Source: Streptomyces caelestis (GTDB lineage Bacteria; Actinomycetota; Actinomycetes; Streptomycetales; Streptomycetaceae). From it: 64,000 bases of DNA. The translations under genes were made by a program, and so were the position numbers. Where the stretch lies: assembly GCF_001279005.1 (NCBI RefSeq), contig NZ_LGCN01000001.1, positions 1 to 64,000 on the forward strand, written 5' to 3'. Under the pieces are notes generated by a model that was given only the letters and a program-made list of their open reading frames with translations, had not been told where the DNA came from and did not search any database. This document shows positions 59,132 to 64,000 of the stretch, piece by piece; position 1 is the first letter of the stretch; each line of letters starts with the position of its first letter.

Positions 59132-59755
59132 ATGCGAGAAGAGGACCTCTACACCGAGCAGTACTTCGGCGACGAGCAGCATTCCGTCGCCGATGCGCCG
59201 CAGTGGGAGCAGCAGGCGTTGCCGACGACGAGGCTGAACGTGCAGTACAGGAACCCGTTCCTGGACCCCATGACGGCGAAGGTACTGCTGGGCGACTACT
59301 TCAACGCCCGGCGTCTGCCGCCCGCGGAGGTCGTCGCGGCGGTGCGGCACCAGTCGTGGAGGGACCTGGAGTACAAGGGGGGTTCGCTCGACGTCGTTGG
59401 TGACCGGCTGTATGTCCTGTTCTTCCGGTCGATGTGCTCGAAGCTGTCGTACGTCAAGGTCGGCCGGACGAAGAAGGAGGACAAGGCGCAGGTCCAGAAG
59501 CGGATCATGGCGCATGAGAGCGAGGCCAAGATCGCCCAGGCGGTCCTGTTCGACGCGTGGATCTCCCGTCCCTGTGTGTCGGCTGTCGTATGGGAGAAGG
59601 GCGTTAAGGCGCACTTGAGTGCTGCGGCGGAGGAGGACATCATTCCGGTCGAGCAGGTGAAAGCGGAGTACTTCCGTGGTATCACCTTCGGCGCTGCTGT
59701 CCGGGTGGCCCGGATACAGGAAGACCGCAGCGGGGTTGTCTTCCTCGCATCGTGA
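59132..59755 (+). CDS. GIY-YIG-like protein, 207 aa
   Basis: ATG 59132 (TTG 59081 possible). The segment DRLYVLFFRSMCSKLSYVKVG with RIMAHESEAKIAQAV and a final EKGVKAHL follows the spacing of GIY-YIG/T5orf172 domains (Y..Y.KVGRT...R..H). An N-terminal acidic region of 80 residues precedes it. A second GIY-YIG-like protein, with zinc ribbons, lies at 42459. A nuclease role is suggested by fold, not proved. Confidence 0.65.
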   Translation: MREEDLYTEQYFGDEQHSVADAPQWEQQALPTTRLNVQYRNPFLDPMTAKVLLGDYFNARRLPPAEVVAAVRHQSWRDLEYKGGSLDVVGDRLYVLFFRSMCSKLSYVKVGRTKKEDKAQVQKRIMAHESEAKIAQAVLFDAWISRPCVSAVVWEKGVKAHLSAAAEEDIIPVEQVKAEYFRGITFGAAVRVARIQEDRSGVVFLAS

Positions 59756-59866
59756 CGTCCGGTCCGGGGCGTCATCCTGCGCTGCGTGTGCGAGTGGCGC
59801 GGGCATCGTGTCGGCGGTGCTCCCGAAGGGCCTGCTTGCGCGAGGTGAAGGTCGTACGCTCTCGCC

Positions 59867-60538
59867 ATGACCACCGAGGCACCACCGGAGCTGCGACGCA
59901 GCGAGCGAGCCGTCCTGAAGGTGCTGGAGAAGCACGACGGGAAGTCCATGAGCGTGGCGGACTTGGCCAGGGCAACTGGCTACAGCGGGCCGACCGTTAC
60001 CACCGCCCGCCGCCGGCTGCGTGCTCTGGGACTCATCTCGTTCACGCCCGGCACCGGGCACACGGCTACCCGCTACACCATCCCCTCCCCCTCGCCCACC
60101 GCAGCGCCGGCGACGCTCGGCGGCTTCCATATCGGCCGCACGCTGTCCTCCGGTGTGCTGCACCTGCTCGACAGCGGCGGCGAGATGCCTCCCGTGCCCT
60201 GCGAGTTCCAGGCCGACACCGTGTGCCGTCCCGTACCCGAGACCGCCCCGCTCATGGAGCTGGCGCGCGGGCCCGTGTCCTGGGGGCAGCTGTGCCGGGC
60301 ATGCCTGAAGGCGATCGGGGCGGCCCCCGGTGCCGGGGACGCCGGGCAAAAGAGCAGCGTGGAAACCTCCTGGCAGGTCCAGGTGTGGCACGACGCCACC
60401 CGGGCGTGGCGGTCCGTGGGACGCCCCTGCACGTCGGAAGCGGCGGTCCGTGCAGAACTCGCCGACCGCCAGGCTCGGCATCCCGAACTTCTTTTCCGGC
60501 CCGTGGTGCGCACCAGCACCGAGACCGTGCTCCCCTGA
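59867..60538 (+). CDS. Winged-helix DNA-binding protein, 223 aa
   Basis: The N-terminal 70 residues form a MarR/GntR-type winged helix: SERAVLKVLEKHDGKSMSVADLARATGYSGPTVTTARRRLRALGLI, read in parts. The C-terminal region has cysteine pairs (PCEFQADTVC; CRACLKAIG) and a Trp-rich end. Ribosome site not obvious. Probable regulator of unknown targets. Confidence 0.7.
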   Translation: MTTEAPPELRRSERAVLKVLEKHDGKSMSVADLARATGYSGPTVTTARRRLRALGLISFTPGTGHTATRYTIPSPSPTAAPATLGGFHIGRTLSSGVLHLLDSGGEMPPVPCEFQADTVCRPVPETAPLMELARGPVSWGQLCRACLKAIGAAPGAGDAGQKSSVETSWQVQVWHDATRAWRSVGRPCTSEAAVRAELADRQARHPELLFRPVVRTSTETVLP

Positions 60539-61073
60539 CGGACGGACGGGTCGCTCTAGGCACGTACGCACCGGGGCAGCGTCGTCCTTGGCCGGTCCTG
60601 AGCAGGGCGGCGGACCTGTCCCTGAGCGCCGCCGACACCGCCATCGCCAGCACCTTGGCCGGCACCGGCCAGGCCGGGCGAGATGCGCACCTCGTGCAGC
60701 GACAGCAGACCGGTCATCAGCACGGCGGCGTCGGCGGCCTCGTGTATCCGCCGCGTGCTCCAACTGCCCGCCCTAAGAAGCCCATCAGCCTCCGAGTCGG
60801 CTGACGCTTCGCTGCTGCAGCGTGCCCGCGCTCAGGCTGTGCCGCTGCGAGGACCCCGGCCGCTGACGTCGGTGAAGGCCCTGTGGAGCGGTGGGTTGTC
60901 GCGGTGGACCGCTTGCCTGCAAGGTGGGCCTGGAGGGGGCCGCGCCACTCCCAAAATGTTGCCTATTTTCATTTCAATGTGTATTGTTGTTGGTGTTGAG
61001 GGCGCCGTTCCCCTCCACCCCACACCCCCGGAGCCACACGCTGCTCCCCCATGCCCCCTTGCGGAGAACTCCC
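60539..61073. other. Non-coding gap containing recurring promoter copy 6
   Basis: 535 bp with no convincing frame. The last 115 bp hold the promoter at 60959-60987 and the leader of the 61074 gene. Confidence 0.5.
60959..60987 (+). promoter_or_regulatory. Recurring promoter, copy 6
   Basis: TTGCCT and TATTGT are 17 bp apart (ATTTTCATTTCAATGTG) with a TG extended -10. It reads toward the gene at 61074 with a leader of about 85 nt. Confidence 0.7.
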
Positions 61074-61571
61074 ATGTCCGAAGCCGAAGCAGTTCGCTCC
61101 GTCATAGCCCGTCTCACCGCCCATGCCGACGAGACCCAGACCCGTCTCACCCACGAACTCTTCCGCCAGGCCGGCTACCTGTGGCGCTGCGGCAATCCGT
61201 CCTGCCCGGCCTACAACTACCGAGGGCTGCGCTACTGCGAGGGCTGCGGCTGGGGCAGCAACGGCAAGCCGGTCGGCGACCTCCACCCGTGCATGTACAC
61301 CGAACGCCGGTGGGCCGCGCTGCGCCGCGCCCTCCTCAAGCACTACGCCGACCAGGCCCCGATGCCCGACGCCGTGGTCTTCGAGTACTGGGGCGGGCCC
61401 GGCTGGCGCGGCGCCGAAGTCACCGAGATGTATGGCGGCACGACCAAGGAGGTGACCGGCGGGTTCCGCGACCGGGACCGCTTCGAGGACATCGCCGCCG
61501 CGCTCGACTCCCTCACCAAGTGGTCGAAGCCGAGCTACGGCGAACACATCCGCGTCGTCCTGGCCTTCTAA
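61074..61571 (+). CDS. Zinc-ribbon protein, 165 aa
   Basis: ATG with GGAG 8 nt upstream, read from promoter copy 6. Helical N terminus (AVRSVIARLTAHADETQTRLTHELFRQ), then a four-cysteine ribbon: CGNPSCPAYN and CEGCGW. The C-terminal part is mixed (WGGPGWRGAEVTEMYGG). Not recognised; one of several cysteine-rich genes under this promoter type. Confidence 0.7.
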   Translation: MSEAEAVRSVIARLTAHADETQTRLTHELFRQAGYLWRCGNPSCPAYNYRGLRYCEGCGWGSNGKPVGDLHPCMYTERRWAALRRALLKHYADQAPMPDAVVFEYWGGPGWRGAEVTEMYGGTTKEVTGGFRDRDRFEDIAAALDSLTKWSKPSYGEHIRVVLAF

Positions 61572-61639
61572 GCGCCGCCATCCCTCAGGGCCCGGCGAGC
61601 CAGCGCCGGGCCCTGGCCGCCATGAGAGCGAGCCACACC

Positions 61640-61900
61640 ATGTCCACTCTGCTGATCGGCTGCTGGTCCAAGGACGGCGCCACCCTCAGCATCACCGCTT
61701 CCCACCAGGTCGCCGACGGTGACCAGGCCGCCATCAACGCCCTCACGCGGCCCGCGTTCACCAACGGCGCGAACTGGGCGTGGGAGTTCGACGTCGACGA
61801 CCACCGCCGCGCCGTGCAGCGCGCGTACGAGGAGAACGCCCACGACGACGACACCTGGGTCGACGACACCGCCGAGTACTTCGAGCCCGTCACCTACTGA
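61640..61900 (+). CDS. Small acidic protein, 86 aa
   Basis: ATG 61640, weak ribosome site; ATG 61622 is in frame. Beta-alpha content (MSTLLIGCWSKDGATLSITA) and a very acidic C terminus (NAHDDDTWVDDTAEYFE). Follows the zinc-ribbon gene by 68 nt. Not recognised. Confidence 0.6.
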   Translation: MSTLLIGCWSKDGATLSITASHQVADGDQAAINALTRPAFTNGANWAWEFDVDDHRRAVQRAYEENAHDDDTWVDDTAEYFEPVTY

Positions 61901-62072
61901 TCACCAACACGTGCGTGACCGGCTGCCGGCGTCCCGTGCCGCCGACCGGCCCTGCCTCCCACAGCACCGCCCCGAGGAGGGCTCGTACGCGCGGCATCGA
62001 CATGCCTGTCACCCCTGAAGCGATGCGGAGCCGCTTCGTTCCTTGCCCTTTCCCTCCACAGGAGTTCACGTC

Positions 62073-62531
62073 ATGAGCGACCGCCCCGGCCCGGCGCACG
62101 CCACCAGCTCGGCGCTCGCCACCGAATCGATCATCGATCGCCTCCTCGACGCCTTGGACGAGCAGCAGCTCGACGAGCTGGCCAGGCGCGTCAGCACCCG
62201 CCGCTTCGCACGGGTCGAGGCCCGGCTCCTGGCCGCGCTGCGCGCGGACAGTGCCGTGCTGCACCGCGACGGGCTCACCGACCATTCCGAGCCGGTCACC
62301 CACGTCACCTTCAGCACGCACGACAACGACTACGACCCCGTGTGCTGGGGCGATAACGCTGTCGCCCGGCACGAGTCGGGGGCGAAGACCCCGGTCGACT
62401 ACGGCGGCACCGACGTCGAGCACGCGCTGCGCGACTACTCCAGCTTCACCTGTCCCATAGCGGGATCGCGGCTGGTGGTCGACCTCAACACCGGCCAGTT
62501 CACCGTCCGGGGCGCGTGGGAGCCCGCGTGA
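62073..62531 (+). CDS. Hypothetical protein, 152 aa
   Basis: ATG with AGGAG 8 nt upstream. A helical N terminus (IDRLLDALDEQQLDELARRVS) and a C-terminal beta part (HVTFSTHDNDYDPVCWG; RLVVDLNTGQFTV). Part of the run of small plus-strand genes from 61.1 to 63.8 kb, probably one operon. Not recognised. Confidence 0.65.
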   Translation: MSDRPGPAHATSSALATESIIDRLLDALDEQQLDELARRVSTRRFARVEARLLAALRADSAVLHRDGLTDHSEPVTHVTFSTHDNDYDPVCWGDNAVARHESGAKTPVDYGGTDVEHALRDYSSFTCPIAGSRLVVDLNTGQFTVRGAWEPA

Positions 62532-62617
62532 ACCCGGGGCCTGCCAGCGCAGGGCGCGCCACCGAGCCCCGCCCCGCCCCTCCTCCTCTGTTTCCCCAGA
62601 CCCCAAGGACTTTTCTG

Positions 62618-63061
62618 ATGAGCGAACGACTCGAATGGGCCCACGCCTCCAGCGGGGCTGAACTGCTCTTTCCCGGCGAGGACATCGACGGGGCGGTGGT
62701 CGAGCCGGGCGAGATCGCCGTCGCCGTGTGGACCGGCAGCAACGGCATCGCCCTTCACGGCCCGCGAGAGGCAGTACGCGACCGGCTGCTCCAGCTGGCC
62801 CTCGCCGTTCACCAGGCTCCCCCGGTCCCCTTCGCCGACGCGTGCATCCCGGAGCGGACCGACCCCCGCCGCTGGCGGCCGGCCCCGCTCCCCCGCCCGC
62901 TGGCGCCCGGCCCCGCCGGACCGGCCCTGTGTGGAGGCGCCGACCGCCCGGCCGCCGCCGATCCCCGGCTGGCCACCTGCCCCGACTGCATCGAGAGGTG
63001 GAACAGCGACACCCCCCTCATCCGGCTCAGCCTGACCCACGCCGTCCCCGCACCGTCCTGA
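62618..63061 (+). CDS. Hypothetical protein, 147 aa
   Basis: ATG with AAGGA 8 nt upstream, 86 nt after the preceding gene. A Pro-rich middle and a C-terminal CGG...CPDCIERWN cysteine pair that may bind metal. Not recognised. Confidence 0.65.
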   Translation: MSERLEWAHASSGAELLFPGEDIDGAVVEPGEIAVAVWTGSNGIALHGPREAVRDRLLQLALAVHQAPPVPFADACIPERTDPRRWRPAPLPRPLAPGPAGPALCGGADRPAAADPRLATCPDCIERWNSDTPLIRLSLTHAVPAPS

Positions 63062-63140
63062 TACCTCCGGCTGTCCTGCCCCGTCCACACGGCCGGACCC
63101 GCCCGACGCGGGTCCGGCTCCACATCCCGGAGGACCACAG

Positions 63141-63800
63141 ATGATCACCCCGAGCGCCCGCACGGCCGCCGCCGAAGCGCTCCTAGACCCACTCACCTCC
63201 GAGGCGTCCCAGTGGGCCAGCGACGACACCGAGGACCAGCAGCTGCTCGACGCAGTCGACGCCGCGGCCCCCGGCGACAAGCTCGCGCTGCTGCAGAACT
63301 CCAGCCTCGTCCCCTCCCACCTGTCCAAGGCGATCGGCGAGGCCCTGACCGTTCTGGACACCGCCACCTACGCACCCCCTGCGGGCACCCGCCGGCAGGC
63401 GGACTTGGCCTTCCTCGCCCTGGCAACCGTGATGGTCCGCGTCACCGGGACGAGCGTGAAGGAGGCCCGTGCCCGGGTGGAAGCCACCACCGGCGAGGAG
63501 ATCGACCCGGACGTGCCCCTCCTGGACGGCGTGCGCGTCAGCGCCCTGACCATCGAGCCGGGCACCGTCCGCCTGGACCAGCTCGGCAACGTTCTCGTCA
63601 CCACCCCTGGCAACCCGCACGCTGGTGCGCCCGCCGCGCTGCTGCCGCCCGCGATCCGCGCCAGCATCACCGACATCGTCGACTACTGCTGTGCCAGCGA
63701 GGAGCGCGATTTCGCCGACCAGGACGACGAAGGCCGCGCCCGGCACATCTTCACCGCACTGCGCCTGCTCCGGTCCTACCTCGACACACCGGCCGCGTAG
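63141..63800 (+). CDS. Hypothetical protein, 219 aa
   Basis: ATG with GGAGGA 7 nt upstream. A helical N terminus (LLDAVDAAAPGDKLALLQNSS; LAFLALATVMVRVTGTSVKEARARVEA) and a beta-rich middle. No motif was recognised. Last complete gene of the window. Confidence 0.65.
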   Translation: MITPSARTAAAEALLDPLTSEASQWASDDTEDQQLLDAVDAAAPGDKLALLQNSSLVPSHLSKAIGEALTVLDTATYAPPAGTRRQADLAFLALATVMVRVTGTSVKEARARVEATTGEEIDPDVPLLDGVRVSALTIEPGTVRLDQLGNVLVTTPGNPHAGAPAALLPPAIRASITDIVDYCCASEERDFADQDDEGRARHIFTALRLLRSYLDTPAA

Positions 63801-63909
63801 CCGCCGGCCCCCTGAGCGCGTTCCCGCCTTTGTCACCGAAAGGCTCCCCTGGACTGGCCCTGACCGACCACAGCGACGTCGTCTTCGGCTCGCCTGGACC
63901 TTCGCCCTC

Positions 63910-64000
63910 CTGAACACGCCGGTCCCGGCTGGCCCCGGCATCCTCACGGCCGCCGACTTCAGCCCACGCGAGCACCTCGGACGCACCGTCTATCTGCTCG
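63910..64000 (+). CDS. Possible 5' end of a gene cut by the window edge
   Basis: The frame from 63910 reads NTPVPAGPGILTAADF and SPREHLGRTVYLL up to the edge with high third-position GC. No ATG or GTG with a ribosome site is visible; CTG 63910 would be the nearest. The start is unresolved. Confidence 0.3.
   Translation, partial: MNTPVPAGPGILTAADFSPREHLGRTVYLL

Noticed and set aside
1..64000. CRISPR array, insertion sequence or rRNA
   Set aside because: No regularly spaced repeats, no transposase with terminal repeats and no rRNA sequence were seen. The IstB-like ATPase lacks an IS21 transposase.

Overview
The window is high-GC actinobacterial DNA. Streptomyces is the best fit: Shine-Dalgarno led ATG/GTG starts, strong third-position GC, a WhiB-type regulator, a HupA-type HU, and above all a tap-tpg telomere pair (55342-52253, minus strand). 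The pair places the region on a linear replicon. No ribosomal, central-metabolism or polyketide cluster is present and most genes are unrecognised, so a giant linear plasmid or an accessory chromosome arm is likely. The window alone cannot separate these.

Layout. 1-6.9 kb: small plus-strand genes of unknown function (zinc-knuckle, DUF2958/DUF4262-like), with strong hairpins, a tRNA-like relic and two copies of a recurring promoter. 7.1-13.1 kb: an HNH protein, an IstB/DnaC-like ATPase divergent from an HTH/zinc protein, a GNAT acetyltransferase and a peptide deformylase. 13.2-20.4 kb: unknown proteins, a WhiB-like regulator, an orphan Imm49-like immunity protein, a ParB-like protein with an internal duplication, and a nucleotidyltransferase between imperfect direct repeats. 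20.8-23.9 kb: a minus-strand operon of a HAD-phosphoribosyltransferase fusion, a DprA-like SLOG protein and a ComF-like phosphoribosyltransferase, divergent from a PP2C-like phosphatase. 24.9-30.5 kb: a four-gene operon led by a SNF2 ATPase that appears to carry two dsRNA-binding-like domains, followed by a SWIM zinc-finger protein, a small helical protein and a two-TM protein. 30.7-36.8 kb: unknown genes, a second GNAT and an APH-like kinase. 37.0-40.7 kb: a three-gene cassette matching an ABC-three-component conflict system (PD-(D/E)xK effector, middle component, SMC-like ATPase). 41.4-46.8 kb: a coiled-coil membrane protein, a six-zinc-ribbon GIY-YIG-like protein and a Ser/Thr kinase operon. 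47.0-47.8 kb: initiator tRNA, cold-shock protein and HU. 48.3-55.3 kb: an HTH gene with a palindromic operator, a helicase, tpg and tap. 55.6-64 kb: more small accessory genes.

Two themes join the parts. First, five plus-strand transcription units share a near-identical promoter whose 17-bp spacer is also conserved (six copies), which suggests one regulator controls many of the small unknown genes. Second, the replicon combines linear-end maintenance, duplicate translation and chromatin functions (initiator tRNA, peptide deformylase, CspA, HU) and several multi-gene cassettes with a conflict or nucleic-acid-surveillance character. The strongest candidates for undescribed systems are the HAD-PRTase/DprA/ComF operon and the dsRBD-SNF2/SWIM operon.

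Starts were chosen by Shine-Dalgarno spacing and by overlap with neighbours. Family calls rest on motifs read by eye. No database search was possible.
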